The notes under the pieces were generated by a model that searched no databases, was not told the origin of the DNA, and saw only the letters and a list, made by a program, of their open reading frames with translations. Positions 1-8,706 of a stretch of DNA of 64,000 bases are shown in pieces (within the stretch, counting starts at the first letter, position 1; every line of letters starts with the position of its first letter). This DNA is from Pseudomonadota bacterium (GTDB taxonomy: Bacteria; Pseudomonadota; Alphaproteobacteria; Rhizobiales; Rhizobiaceae). Position numbers and translations under genes: made by a program. The stretch lies in NCBI GenBank assembly GCA_023419535.1, contig JAEZXX010000116.1:1-64000 (forward strand), in the 5' to 3' direction.

Positions 1-77
1 GCCGCCGCGACCCTTCCCGATGCGCGGCCGGCGCGTTCGGAAGGTCCATGACACCGGCACTGAGCTTGGAGGTTCCC

Positions 78-239
78 ATGAGCCGAGCCGAACTCCTCGA
101 GCGTCTTCAGGTCCTGCAGGGCCTTCCCGAACTCAAGGGACGCAACATCCGCTCCATCGCCCCGATCCTCTCCACCGACGCGCTGCTGCGGCACGTGGAG
201 GCCTGCGAGGCGACCGCCGAGCGCATCCGCCGACAGTAG
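78..239 (+). CDS. Small hypothetical protein, 53 aa
   Basis: I do not recognise this protein. The start at 78 follows a GGAGG ribosome site with good spacing; an in-frame ATG at 48 would add ten residues but has no comparable site. The product is a small charged helical-looking protein (LLERLQVLQGLPELKG, then a run ending in RIRRQ) with no membrane segment, signal peptide or cysteine. It lies 81 bases upstream of the PfkB-family kinase on the same strand, so it may be co-transcribed with it. The real upstream context is cut off by the left edge of the window. Confidence 0.5.
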   Translation: MSRAELLERLQVLQGLPELKGRNIRSIAPILSTDALLRHVEACEATAERIRRQ

Positions 240-290
240 GCGCGACGGAATGACCGGCGCCGCCGCAACCACCGGCGGCGTCGCGACTTA

Positions 291-314
291 CCGGACGACA
301 GAAACGTCGTCCGG
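291..314 (+). promoter_or_regulatory. Hairpin directly before the PfkB kinase start
   Basis: A perfect 9-bp inverted repeat, CCGGACGAC / GTCGTCCGG with a 6-base loop (AGAAAC), ends six bases before the ATG at 321. The only ribosome-site-like bases (GGA) lie inside its right arm. A second GC hairpin (CGCCGCCG arms, 258-280) precedes it. Neither is followed by a T run, so translational control fits better than termination. This role is inference. Confidence 0.4.
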
Positions 315-320
315 AACCTC

Positions 321-1298
321 ATGCCGAACTCCTCCGCCGCCCTGAACGACAATGCCGAGACCGCACCCCGCGAAGGGTGCAGCGACGTCGCGGTCTTCTC
401 CCCCTGGCCTCTCTTCACCGTCACCATCGAGCGCCTCGCCAAGGGGCGCGACGAGGTCTATCTGCACGCTGGCGGCCAGGGCGTCTGGGTCGCGCGCATG
501 ATCGAGGGGCTCGGCCGCGAGGCGACCCTCGTCGGTCCCTTCGGCGGCGAACAGCGCCACGTCATCGAGGCCCTGGCGCGCGCCGAGGGCATCCACGTGC
601 GCTCCGTGCCGATCCGCGGCTCGAACGGCGGCTACGTCAACGACCGGCGCGGCGGCAGCCGGGTCGAGATCGCCAACGCCGCGCCGCCCCGGCTCGACCG
701 TCACGAGGTCGACGACCTCCACAACGCCATGCTCGCGGAGGGCATCCGCTGCGGCACCGCCGTCATCACCGGCATCCCGGACGGCGAGGTCATGCCGCCT
801 GCCGTCTACGGTCGGCTGGTGAAGGATCTGAAGGCCAACCGGGTCAGGATCGTCGCCGATGTCGCGGGCACGGTCCTTGAGGCGATCGAGGAAGGGCTCG
901 ACATCCTGAAGGTGAGCCACGAGGAGCTGCAGTCCGCCGGCCTGGCCGCTGGCGAGGACGAGGCTTCGCTGGTGAAGGCCATGGAGACGCTGCGCGGCAA
1001 GGCGGATTCCATCGTCGTCAGCCGCGCCGGCGCCGGGTGCCTGGCGCTGATGAACGGTGAACTTCTGGAAGCCATCGGCCCGACGCTCGCTGCCAACGAT
1101 CCGACGGGCGCCGGCGATTCCATGACCGCCGCGCTCGCCGTCGCGCTTGCCGGCGGCTTGTCGAACATCGAGGCGCTGCGCCTTGCCACGGCGGCCGGCG
1201 CGCTCAACGTAACCCGGCACGGGCGCGGAACCGGCAAGCTCGACGACATCCGAGCCCTCGCCACCTCCGTCGAGATCAGGAAGGTGCCAACCCCATGA
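321..1298 (+). CDS. PfkB-family carbohydrate kinase
   Basis: Cytosolic ATP-dependent sugar or sugar-phosphate kinase of the ribokinase/PfkB fold, 325 aa. The N-terminal substrate-binding glycine motif is seen at about residues 51-60 (GGQGVWVARM). The C-terminal anion hole and catalytic aspartate motif NDPTGAGDSM is at about 259-268, with D266 as the likely base. The arrangement and the N-terminal motif resemble the 1-phosphofructokinase/tagatose-6-phosphate kinase branch more than ribokinase itself, but the substrate cannot be read from sequence. The stop overlaps the start of the next gene, an inositol-monophosphatase-like enzyme, so a kinase/phosphatase pair acting on a sugar or polyol phosphate is plausible. 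The start codon sits just behind a strong hairpin. Confidence 0.85.
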   Translation: MPNSSAALNDNAETAPREGCSDVAVFSPWPLFTVTIERLAKGRDEVYLHAGGQGVWVARMIEGLGREATLVGPFGGEQRHVIEALARAEGIHVRSVPIRGSNGGYVNDRRGGSRVEIANAAPPRLDRHEVDDLHNAMLAEGIRCGTAVITGIPDGEVMPPAVYGRLVKDLKANRVRIVADVAGTVLEAIEEGLDILKVSHEELQSAGLAAGEDEASLVKAMETLRGKADSIVVSRAGAGCLALMNGELLEAIGPTLAANDPTGAGDSMTAALAVALAGGLSNIEALRLATAAGALNVTRHGRGTGKLDDIRALATSVEIRKVPTP

Positions 1299-2113
1299 AC
1301 GAGACCGACGGCGAACTCGCCGCCATCCAGTCGCTGGCCTTCGAACTCGCCCAGCTCGCCGGCGCCCAGATCGTCGGCTCGCTCGGGCGCACGCTCGCGA
1401 TCCGCTACAAGAAGCTGACCGAGGACGAGGAGGCGGTGTTCCGCGACCCGGTCTCGGAGGTCGATCATGCGGTGGAGGCGGTGCTGCGCGCCCGCCTTGC
1501 CGACCGCTTCCCCGACCACGGCATCATCGGCGAGGAGGTCGAGGAGACGCAAGGCTCGTCCGACTACACCTGGGTCATCGACCCGGTCGACGGCACGGCC
1601 AATTTCGTCAACGGCTTCCCGCTCTTCGCCGCTTCGATCGGCGTCGTGCGGGCCGGCGTGCCGGTGGTCGGAGCGGTCTGGTGCTCGACGAGCCACGCGC
1701 TCCGCCAGGGCGTCTACCATTCGCGCGAGGGCGGTCCGCTCTATTTCGACGAGGAGAAGATCGTCGCGGTGGACCGCCAGAACGTCCACCGCCGCCTCGT
1801 CGGCATGCCGCAGACGGGGCTGGCGCCGGGTGCCGCGCTGGAGGGCCGCCGCACGGGCTCCTCCGCGATCGAATGCTCCTTCGTCGCCGCCGGGCTCCTC
1901 ACCGGCTCGCTCCAGATCATGCCCAACGTCTGGGACGTGGCGGGCGGCATCCCGCTGCTGCGCGCGATCGGCGCCGACGTGGTGACGCGCACGGAGGGCG
2001 GCGACTGGGCGCCGTTCGAGACCTTCGCGACGGGCACGGGGGCGGACTCGATCGCCCAGTGGAAGCAGGACCTGCTGCTCGGCCAGCCGGGAACGGTCGC
2101 GGCCATGCGTTGA
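1295..2113 (+). CDS. Inositol monophosphatase family protein
   Basis: Mg2+-dependent sugar or inositol phosphate phosphatase, 272 aa, of typical family length. Metal-binding motifs are visible: DPVSEVD near residue 49 followed by a GEE motif near 75, IDPVDGTANFVNG near 95, and WDVAGGIPLLRAIG near 212. The ATG overlaps the last bases of the PfkB kinase (ATGA), so the two are translationally coupled. Members of this family also act on fructose-1,6-bisphosphate, histidinol phosphate or 3'-phosphoadenosine 5'-phosphate; the exact substrate is not decided here. Confidence 0.88.
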   Translation: MNETDGELAAIQSLAFELAQLAGAQIVGSLGRTLAIRYKKLTEDEEAVFRDPVSEVDHAVEAVLRARLADRFPDHGIIGEEVEETQGSSDYTWVIDPVDGTANFVNGFPLFAASIGVVRAGVPVVGAVWCSTSHALRQGVYHSREGGPLYFDEEKIVAVDRQNVHRRLVGMPQTGLAPGAALEGRRTGSSAIECSFVAAGLLTGSLQIMPNVWDVAGGIPLLRAIGADVVTRTEGGDWAPFETFATGTGADSIAQWKQDLLLGQPGTVAAMR

Positions 2114-2245
2114 GGCGGTAACGCCTCCCGCGAAAGCCTCTATCCCTGCGGCTGGAGGCTGCTACAGAAGGCAGGACGCTTCGGCCGCCTTACGATATCG
2201 CGGGTCTCTAACGCCCGGCGGGTGATGCGGCCGCCCGCCCCGACC

Positions 2246-2269
2246 GCGTCCTGCCCTGCGGCAGGACGC
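2246..2269 (+). promoter_or_regulatory. Perfect 10-bp inverted repeat upstream of EamA exporter
   Basis: GCGTCCTGCC / GGCAGGACGC with a CTGC loop ends 21 bases before the ATG at 2291. The same GGCAGGACGC word also occurs in direct orientation at 2170-2179, making three copies in about 100 bases. It could be a regulator site or a 5' leader hairpin; there is no T run, so it is not a typical terminator. Confidence 0.4.
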
Positions 2270-2290
2270 TCCCGACCCGAACGGAACGGC

Positions 2291-3151
2291 ATGGACCGCA
2301 CGAACCTCTTGACCGGAATCGTGCTGACGATCCTCGCCGGATCGCTGTTCGCCACCATGGACATGCTGGGCAAGCATCTGACCGGGCTGCTCCCCGTCCT
2401 CATGGTCGTGTGGGGGCGCTACGTCTCCCAGACCGTGTTCATCAGCGCGGTCCTCGCCAGCCGCACCGGCTTCTCCTTCCTGCGGACGCGGCGGCCGGCG
2501 CTTCAGATCCTTCGCGGCGGAGCCCTCCTGATGGCGACGCTCCTGATGTACACGGCGCTCTCGCGCGTGCCTCTCGCCGACGCGACGGCGACGCTGTTCC
2601 TGTCGCCCATTCTCGTCACCGTCTTCTCTGTGTTGTTCCTCGGCGAGCGGATCGGCATCCACCGCACCGCCGCCGTCCTGTTCGGCTTCGCAGGCGTCCT
2701 CCTGATCGTGCGTCCGGGTTCGGGCACGGCCGACCCGGCGATCCTCTATGCCGTCGCCGCCGCCGTCTTCAACTCGGCCTATCTCCTCCTCACCCGCCGG
2801 CTCGCCGGCGCCGACGACGCAGCCTCGACGCAGTTCAACACCACGGCCGTGGGCGCGGTCGTCCTCACCGCGATCGTCGTGCCCACCTGGCAGACGCCCG
2901 AGCCCGCCGTCCTGGCGCTCATGGCCGCGGCCGGCTTCGTCGGGGCCATCTCGCATTTCTGCCTCGTGCGCGCCTTCGTGCACGCGCCCGCCTCGCTGCT
3001 CTCGCCCTTCCTCTATGCCCAGGTGCTCGTGGCCGCGCTCTTCAGCGTCGTGATCTTCGGCGATCCGCTGCATCCCGCCATCGCGGCCGGGACGGCGATC
3101 CTGGTCGCCAGCGGCCTCTACATCTGGTGGCGCGAGGTCCGCGTCCGCTGA
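2291..3151 (+). CDS. DMT superfamily (EamA) transporter
   Basis: Inner-membrane drug/metabolite transporter of 286 aa with the usual ten predicted membrane helices in two EamA repeats. The first helix begins within LTGIVLTILAGSLFATMDM; the second repeat runs from about residue 145 (ILYAVAAAVFNSAYLLLTRR). The ATG at 2291 is chosen because it gives the usual short N-terminus; an upstream in-frame ATG at 2222 would add an unlikely proline-rich leader across the inverted repeat. Relatives export amino acids, nucleosides or other metabolites; the substrate here is unknown. It stands alone between the kinase/phosphatase pair and the phospholipase D gene. Confidence 0.85.
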   Translation: MDRTNLLTGIVLTILAGSLFATMDMLGKHLTGLLPVLMVVWGRYVSQTVFISAVLASRTGFSFLRTRRPALQILRGGALLMATLLMYTALSRVPLADATATLFLSPILVTVFSVLFLGERIGIHRTAAVLFGFAGVLLIVRPGSGTADPAILYAVAAAVFNSAYLLLTRRLAGADDAASTQFNTTAVGAVVLTAIVVPTWQTPEPAVLALMAAAGFVGAISHFCLVRAFVHAPASLLSPFLYAQVLVAALFSVVIFGDPLHPAIAAGTAILVASGLYIWWREVRVR

Positions 3152-3236
3152 GCCCCTCGACGCCCGCGCCCCGCGTCATATGTCAGCCGGACGCGAGGCG
3201 ACGGGGGCCGCCCGCGAAGGGGGCTGCCGGACGCGC

Positions 3237-4526
3237 ATGACGAAGAGCTTCTTCTCCAACCGGTGGACGATCGCTCTCGGCTGCCTCTTCGCCGGCGTCC
3301 TCGGCACCGTCGCGGCCTTCAACCTCGTGCCCGAGCAGCGTTATCTGGATCGCCCGGTCCAGCACGTCTTCGGCGTCTCGGACCCGCAGTTCCCGCTGAC
3401 GATGGAAGGCATCCTCGGCGCGCGGATCGACCGCGGCACCAGCATCCAGACGCTGGTGAACGGCGACGAGATCTTCCCCGCCATGCTCGGCGCGATCGAG
3501 GGCGCGCGCCAGACCATCCATTTCGAGACCTACATCTATTGGGACGGCGAGATCGCCGAGCGCTTCGCCGAGGCGCTCTCGGCCAAGGCGCGCGAGGGCG
3601 TCGAGGTCCGCATCATCATCGACGCGGTCGGCGGCGCGCCCATGGACGAGCGGCTCATCGAGCGCATGGAGACGGCCGGCGCGACGGTCGTTCGCTTCCG
3701 GCCCTTGCGCTGGTACACGCTCGACCGCTGGAACCACCGCACCCACCGCAAGATCCTCGTCGTCGACGGAATCGCCGGCTTCACCGGCGGCGTCGGCATC
3801 GGCGACGAATGGACGGGCGACGCGCGCAATCCGGACGAATGGCGCGACAATCACTACCGCATGCAGGGGCCCGCGGTCGCCGGGCTCCAGTCGGCCTTCG
3901 CCGAGAACTGGCTGGAGGCGACGAGCGAGGTTCTGAAGGGCGAGCGCTACTTCCCGGAGATCGACCCCGACGGCGGGGTCGCGACCCAGCCGATGAAGAC
4001 CTCGGCGCGCTCGGGGTCGGAGAGCGCCCATCTCGCCGTTCTCATGGCGCTCGCCTCGGCCGAGCGGCACGTGCGCATCTCGATGGCCTATTTCGTGCCG
4101 AACCAGCTCGCCATCGACCAGTTCCTCCAGCTGCGCGAGCGCGGCGTCGAGGTCGAGATCGTCCTGCCCGGCGAGCACCAGGACGTGACCATGGTGCGCC
4201 ACGCCTCGCGTCAGGCCTGGGGTCCGCTTCTGGAAGCCGGGGTCCGCATCCACGAGTACGGGCCGACGATGTATCATACCAAGGTGCTGATCGTGGACGA
4301 GGGCTTCGCCTCGATCGGCTCGGTGAACTTCGACGAGCGCTCCTTCCGCCTGAACGACGAGATGAACGTCAACGTCTACGATCCCGGGTTCGTGCGAACG
4401 CAGATCGACATCTTCGAGGCCGATCTCGCTCTGTCGCGCGAGGTGACCTTCGCCGAGTGGCAGGCGCGGCCGCTGCGCGAGAAGGTGCTCGACCGGTTCT
4501 GGAGCCTGTTCGAAAGCCAGCTGTAA
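3237..4526 (+). CDS. Phospholipase D-type cardiolipin synthase
   Basis: Membrane-associated enzyme joining two phosphatidylglycerol molecules (or a related transphosphatidylation), 429 aa. Two HKD catalytic motifs are seen: HRKILVVD near residue 170 (followed by GFTGGVGIGDEW) and HTKVLIVD near 346 (followed by SIGSVNFDERSF). An N-terminal membrane anchor (WTIALGCLFAGVLGTVAAF) covers about residues 10-28. The ATG at 3237 is preferred over the in-frame one at 3180 because it leaves only a short leader before that helix. Length and motif spacing match ClsA/ClsB-like proteins. It is monocistronic as far as can be seen. Confidence 0.85.
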   Translation: MTKSFFSNRWTIALGCLFAGVLGTVAAFNLVPEQRYLDRPVQHVFGVSDPQFPLTMEGILGARIDRGTSIQTLVNGDEIFPAMLGAIEGARQTIHFETYIYWDGEIAERFAEALSAKAREGVEVRIIIDAVGGAPMDERLIERMETAGATVVRFRPLRWYTLDRWNHRTHRKILVVDGIAGFTGGVGIGDEWTGDARNPDEWRDNHYRMQGPAVAGLQSAFAENWLEATSEVLKGERYFPEIDPDGGVATQPMKTSARSGSESAHLAVLMALASAERHVRISMAYFVPNQLAIDQFLQLRERGVEVEIVLPGEHQDVTMVRHASRQAWGPLLEAGVRIHEYGPTMYHTKVLIVDEGFASIGSVNFDERSFRLNDEMNVNVYDPGFVRTQIDIFEADLALSREVTFAEWQARPLREKVLDRFWSLFESQL

Positions 4527-4647
4527 GCACCCGGCGCCGGCCCATATGGAATTCAAAGGGTTGCCGGATCGATAGCCGCGCTACCTTCTCTGAACATGTC
4601 CATTTCGTGGCAGGGCTGCGCTCCTGCCCTCGCGTTCAGAGTTCCGC

Positions 4648-6630
4648 ATGCACAGCACGATCCATCGCCCCGTCTTCTTCATCTCCAGCGGGATCATCGG
4701 CCTGATCGTGCTCGTCGGGGTGATCTTCCCGGACGGCGCGGCCGGTCTCTTCAGCGCTGTCCAGGCGCGCATCCTCGACAGCTTCGGCTGGTTCTATCTC
4801 CTGGCCGTCGGCATCTTCGTCTTCACCGTCCTGTTCCTGGCGATCAGCCGCTACGGCAATCTCAAGCTCGGGCCGGACGAGGCCGAGCCGGACTACAACT
4901 ACGCCACATGGCTCGCCATGCTGTTCGCCGCGGGCATGGGCATCGGCCTGATGTTCTACGGCGTCGCCGAGCCGATCCTGCACTATTCCGTGCCGCCCGA
5001 GGCGCAGGCCGGAACGATCGACGCCGCGCGGCAGGCCATGTCGATCACCTATTTCCACTGGGGCGTCCACGCCTGGGCGATCTACGCGGTCGTCGGCCTC
5101 TCGCTCGCCTATTTCTCGTTCCGCTACAATCTGCCCCTGACGATCCGCTCGGGCCTCTACCCGCTCCTGAAGGACCGCATCCGCGGACCCATCGGCGACG
5201 CGGTGGACATCTTCGCCATCTGCTCGACCGTCTTCGGCATCGCCACCTCACTCGGGCTCGGCGTGCTCCAGATCAACGCGGGCCTCAACTACCTCTTCGA
5301 CCTCCCCCAGACCGTCCCCGTCCAGATCGTCCTCATCGCGGTGGTCACCGCCGTCGCGACGCTCTCGGTGCTGTCGGGCCTCGACGTCGGCATCCGCCGC
5401 CTGTCGGAGGGCAACCTGATCCTCGCGATCCTCCTGATGCTGTTCGTGCTCGTCGCGGGGCCGACCGAGTTCCTGTTCCGCGCCTTCGTCCAGAACACCG
5501 GGCTCTATCTCGACAACTTCCTGGAGCGCACCTTCCGTCTCTACGCCTACGAGCCGCGCACCTGGCTCAGCGACTGGACGCTGTTCTACTGGGCGTGGTG
5601 GATCTCCTGGTCGCCCTTCGTCGGCATGTTCATCGCCCGCATCTCGCGCGGGCGCACCGTGCGCGAGTTCGTCCTCGGCGTCCTCTTCGTCCCCTCCGCC
5701 TTCACCTTCTTCTGGATGACGGTGTTCGGGAACACGGCCATCTTCCTGGACATGGGCGAGGCGGCGGGCGCGATCTCGGCGGCGGTCGGCGCCGACGTCT
5801 CGGTCGCGCTGTTCCAGTTCCTCGAATATCTGCCGTGGTCGACGGTCACCTCGATCCTCGGCGTCCTCCTCGTCGCGGTCTTCTTCGTCACCTCCTCCGA
5901 CTCCGGCTCGATGGTGGTCGACACGATCGCGTCGGGCGGAGCGGACGAGACGCCCGCCTGGCAGCGCATCTACTGGTGCTCGATGGAGGGGATCGTCGCC
6001 GCCCTCCTGCTGCTCGCCGGGGGCCTGACCGCGCTCCAGACCATGACGCTGATCTCGGCGCTGCCCTTCGCGGTGATCCTGCTTCTCCTCGCCTTCGGCC
6101 TGGTGCGAGGCATGCAGGCGGACATGGCCCGCATGGTCGAGCATCGTCAGGCGCAACCCGCCGTGCCGGTCCGGGCCATGACGTGGCAGGCCAGGCTGAA
6201 CGCCATCCTGCACGAGCCGACGAAGGCGGAGGTGCTGGGCTTCGTGGATCGCATCGTGCGCCCCGCGCTCGTCGACGTGGAGCGCGCCCTGAAGAGCCGC
6301 GGCTTCGACGCGGGCGTGGACACCGGAGAGGACGGCAGCGCGACGCTGACCGTGAAGGCGGAGGCGACGCGCAACTTCGTCTACGGCGTCGTGCCGACGC
6401 CGCATCTCGCGCCGGCCTTCTCGGCGGCGGACGCGGGGCTTCCCGCCTCCCGCCGGCGCCAGATCTGGTCGGCACGCACCGTCTTCTCGGACGGGAGCCG
6501 CGGCTACGAGGTGATGGATTTCGGCAAGGACGACATCCTCGCCGACGTGCTGGCGCAGTTCGAGCGCTACCAGATCCTGACGAGCGCCAGGTCGACCTCG
6601 CTCTACGTCGCCTCGCCCGACCCGGCCTGA
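4648..6630 (+). CDS. BCCT family betaine/choline/carnitine transporter
   Basis: Secondary transporter for quaternary ammonium osmolytes or precursors, 660 aa, with twelve predicted membrane helices. Family signatures are clear: GMGIGLMFYGVAEPI near residue 95 and the conserved tryptophan-rich helix WAWWISWSPFVGMFIARIS near 317. The last 150 or so residues form a long hydrophilic cytoplasmic tail, as in BetT-type members, where such tails sense osmotic strength. It stands alone, with no bet genes beside it, so choline, betaine or another substrate cannot be chosen. Confidence 0.9.
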   Translation: MHSTIHRPVFFISSGIIGLIVLVGVIFPDGAAGLFSAVQARILDSFGWFYLLAVGIFVFTVLFLAISRYGNLKLGPDEAEPDYNYATWLAMLFAAGMGIGLMFYGVAEPILHYSVPPEAQAGTIDAARQAMSITYFHWGVHAWAIYAVVGLSLAYFSFRYNLPLTIRSGLYPLLKDRIRGPIGDAVDIFAICSTVFGIATSLGLGVLQINAGLNYLFDLPQTVPVQIVLIAVVTAVATLSVLSGLDVGIRRLSEGNLILAILLMLFVLVAGPTEFLFRAFVQNTGLYLDNFLERTFRLYAYEPRTWLSDWTLFYWAWWISWSPFVGMFIARISRGRTVREFVLGVLFVPSAFTFFWMTVFGNTAIFLDMGEAAGAISAAVGADVSVALFQFLEYLPWSTVTSILGVLLVAVFFVTSSDSGSMVVDTIASGGADETPAWQRIYWCSMEGIVAALLLLAGGLTALQTMTLISALPFAVILLLLAFGLVRGMQADMARMVEHRQAQPAVPVRAMTWQARLNAILHEPTKAEVLGFVDRIVRPALVDVERALKSRGFDAGVDTGEDGSATLTVKAEATRNFVYGVVPTPHLAPAFSAADAGLPASRRRQIWSARTVFSDGSRGYEVMDFGKDDILADVLAQFERYQILTSARSTSLYVASPDPA

Positions 6631-6648
6631 CGCACCCGCCGGGAAACA

Positions 6649-6675
6649 AAAAAGGGCGCCGCGGGCGCCCTTCTC
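6649..6675. terminator. Bidirectional terminator between convergent genes
   Basis: AAGGGCGCC (6652-6660) pairs with GGCGCCCTT (6664-6672) around a 3-base loop. The A run before it becomes a T run on the minus strand, so termination is strongest for the minus-strand gene ending at 6695, and weaker (TTCTCGTT) for the BCCT gene. Confidence 0.8.
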
Positions 6676-6694
6676 GTTCGGGGGCGGAAAGGCT

Positions 6695-7129
6695 TCAGCC
6701 GTGGTCGGCGGTCAGGCCCGCGGCCTCGATCCCGGCGACGGCGGCGGCCTCGTCGTTGTCCGAGGTGTCGCCGGTGATGCCGACCGCGCCGAGGATGGCG
6801 CCGCCCTCACCGTTGCGGATCAGCACCCCGCCCGGCACCGGCACCAGCGAGCCGCCGGCGAGCGCGTTCATCGACTGGACGAAGAAGGGCTGTTGCTCGG
6901 CGCGCGCGAAGATCGCCCGCGAGCCCATGCCGAGCTGCACCGCGCCGTAGGCCTTGCCGATCGCGATCTCCGGCCGCATGCGGGAGGAGCCGTCCTGCCG
7001 CTCGAGCGCCAGAAGCGCGCCGCCGGCATCGAGCACGGCGACCGTCAGCGGCTTCAGGCCGAGTTCGCCGGCCTTGGTCAGGCTGGCGGAAAGGATCGTG
7101 CGCGCGGTGGCGAGATCGAGCTGGGTCAT
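6695..7129 (-). CDS. GlcG/HbpS-like (DUF336) protein
   Basis: Small protein of the GlcG/HbpS family, 144 aa, typical length. The family core is visible: an N-terminal helix, VAVLDAGGALLALERQDGSS, then IAIGKAYGAVQLG and a C-terminal glycine-rich stretch with GGVLIRNGEGGAILGAVGITG. Members include a Streptomyces heme-binding sensor and proteins of glycolate or diol operons; the cellular role is mostly undefined. The start at 7129 is chosen because GGGAG lies at proper distance; the ATG at 7135 abuts that site. It ends in a strong terminator and is not obviously in an operon. Confidence 0.75.
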   Translation of the reverse strand: MTQLDLATARTILSASLTKAGELGLKPLTVAVLDAGGALLALERQDGSSRMRPEIAIGKAYGAVQLGMGSRAIFARAEQQPFFVQSMNALAGGSLVPVPGGVLIRNGEGGAILGAVGITGDTSDNDEAAAVAGIEAAGLTADHG

Positions 7130-7222
7130 CGTCATCTCCCTTTGATTGGAATGCTGACGTTCTAGAAGACGCGTCGCCGTCCCGATACCCGCTCGGCACG
7201 GGTTTTGCGAAGGGGGTGGCGT

Positions 7223-8485
7223 TCAGGCGAAGCGGCGCGCCGCGTCGAGCGCAAGGCCGAGCCCCACGGACCCGAAGGCGTCCGAACGCGTCACCTCGGC
7301 GTGCGGGAAGCGGGCGAGCGCGGCCCGGCGCACCGCCGGCACCTCCGCGCCGCCGCCCGTCAGGATCACCGTCTCGACCGCGTCCGGCGAGATGCCGGCC
7401 GCTTCCAGCACCGCGTCGACGGCCCCCGCGATCCGATCCGTCAGCTCGGCGACCACCCGCTCGAAATCGTCGCGACGCACCGGCGCCGACAGGTCGAGCC
7501 CGGGCTCGGCGAGGGTGATGCGCGTCTCCTCCGCATCCGTCAGCGCGATCTTGGCGCGCTCGACGGCGCCCGCGAGGCGGTGCCCGGAGCGGTTCTCCAG
7601 GACGTGCGAGAGGCGTTCCAGCTTCTCGGGCTCCGCTGCCTCGCGCGTCAGCTCGAAGACGTCGCGCTTCACCTTCGGCGTATAGAGGAGGTTGACCCGG
7701 TGCCATGTGGCCAGATCGTTGAAGTACCAGCGCGGCATCTCGCGCTTGCCGTCCTTGGTGAAGGAGCCGAGACCGAGGAGCGGCTGCATGCGCGCGATGT
7801 TGAGGAGCCGGTCGAAATCCGTGCCGCCGACATGGACGCCGCCCGTCGCCAGGATGTCGTCCCGACGGTCGAGCGCCTCGGCGCGCTGTGGCGACAGACG
7901 CACCAGCGTGAAGTCCGAGGTGCCGCCGCCGATGTCGACCACGAGGGCGAGGCGCTCTGCGGACAGCTGGCGCTCGGCGTAGAGGGCTGCGGCGACCGGC
8001 TCGAACTGGAACTCCACATGGCCGAAGCCGACCGACTTCGCCGCGCGCGCCAGCTCCTCCTCGGCGCGCCGGTCGGCGGCGTCGTCTTCGTCCACGAACC
8101 GCACGGGGCGACCGAAGACGATCGGCCCGGCCGCCGTTCCGGTCTCGGCCTCGAGCCGGTCCTTCAGGTGCTGCAGGAAACGGGCGATCAGGCCCTCGAA
8201 GGTCATGCGCTCGCGCCCGATCGCCGTCGTCTCCTTCATCAGCGAGGAGCCGAGGATGCTTTTCAGCGCGCGCATGAAGCGCCCTTCCGCGCCGTCGACA
8301 TATTCGTGCACCGCCGAGCGGCCGAAATGGGTGCTGCCGTCCTCTAGGCTGAAGAACAGGGCGGAGGGGAGCGTGCGGTGCTCTCCCTCCAGCGCCAGGA
8401 GTCGCGGCGACCGGCCGGGGCCGGCGAGCGCCAGCGTCGAATTGGTGGTCCCGAAGTCGAGGCCGGGAAAGATGGAAGCGGACAT
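7223..8485 (-). CDS. Hsp70 family protein (YegD-like)
   Basis: Actin/Hsp70-fold ATPase, 420 aa, much shorter than DnaK (about 640) and lacking a full substrate-binding domain, as in E. coli YegD. The nucleotide-binding signatures are present: phosphate-1 motif GLDFGTTNSTLAL near residue 8, phosphate-2 motif LVVDIGGGTSDFTLV near the middle, and adenosine motif ILTGGGAEVPAVRRAAL near 375. The start at 8485 places the first motif at the expected position; the longer upstream frame is an arginine-rich artefact. It diverges from the zinc operon across a 221-base gap. No co-chaperone or partner gene is adjacent, so its client is unknown. Confidence 0.85.
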   Translation of the reverse strand: MSASIFPGLDFGTTNSTLALAGPGRSPRLLALEGEHRTLPSALFFSLEDGSTHFGRSAVHEYVDGAEGRFMRALKSILGSSLMKETTAIGRERMTFEGLIARFLQHLKDRLEAETGTAAGPIVFGRPVRFVDEDDAADRRAEEELARAAKSVGFGHVEFQFEPVAAALYAERQLSAERLALVVDIGGGTSDFTLVRLSPQRAEALDRRDDILATGGVHVGGTDFDRLLNIARMQPLLGLGSFTKDGKREMPRWYFNDLATWHRVNLLYTPKVKRDVFELTREAAEPEKLERLSHVLENRSGHRLAGAVERAKIALTDAEETRITLAEPGLDLSAPVRRDDFERVVAELTDRIAGAVDAVLEAAGISPDAVETVILTGGGAEVPAVRRAALARFPHAEVTRSDAFGSVGLGLALDAARRFA

Positions 8486-8664
8486 GAGCGGGCCTTGGGG
8501 AGCGGACGAACGCCAGGACGCAGGCGGCGCGCCTCGAACGGCGCCGACGAACGTCGCGTGGTCGAAAGAAGGGCGGCCCGTATAGCGAACGGGTCCCCCG
8601 AAGGGCAAGCGCGCAACCGGACCCGGCGCGCTGCGGCGCGAGACGGAGGTTGCAAACGGTCGTC

Positions 8665-8681
8665 ATGTTATATAGTAACAG
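8665..8681 (+). promoter_or_regulatory. Zur-box-like operator of the zinc operon
   Basis: ATGTTATATAGTAACAG contains the dyad TGTTA-TATAG-TAACA. Compared with the classical 17-bp Zur consensus ATGTTATANTATAACAT it agrees over the whole left half and most of the right half, with the right spacing. It is one of very few AT-rich islands here and lies 26 bases upstream of the aztA ATG at 8707. Zinc-dependent repression by Zur is inferred. Confidence 0.65.
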
Positions 8682-8706
8682 CGTATCCGAGGCCGACCAG
8701 AGCTCC

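Noticed and set aside
3183..4556. Long minus-strand open frame antisense to the cardiolipin synthase
   Set aside because: Low-complexity Arg/Asp/Val-rich translation; both HKD motifs are on the plus strand.
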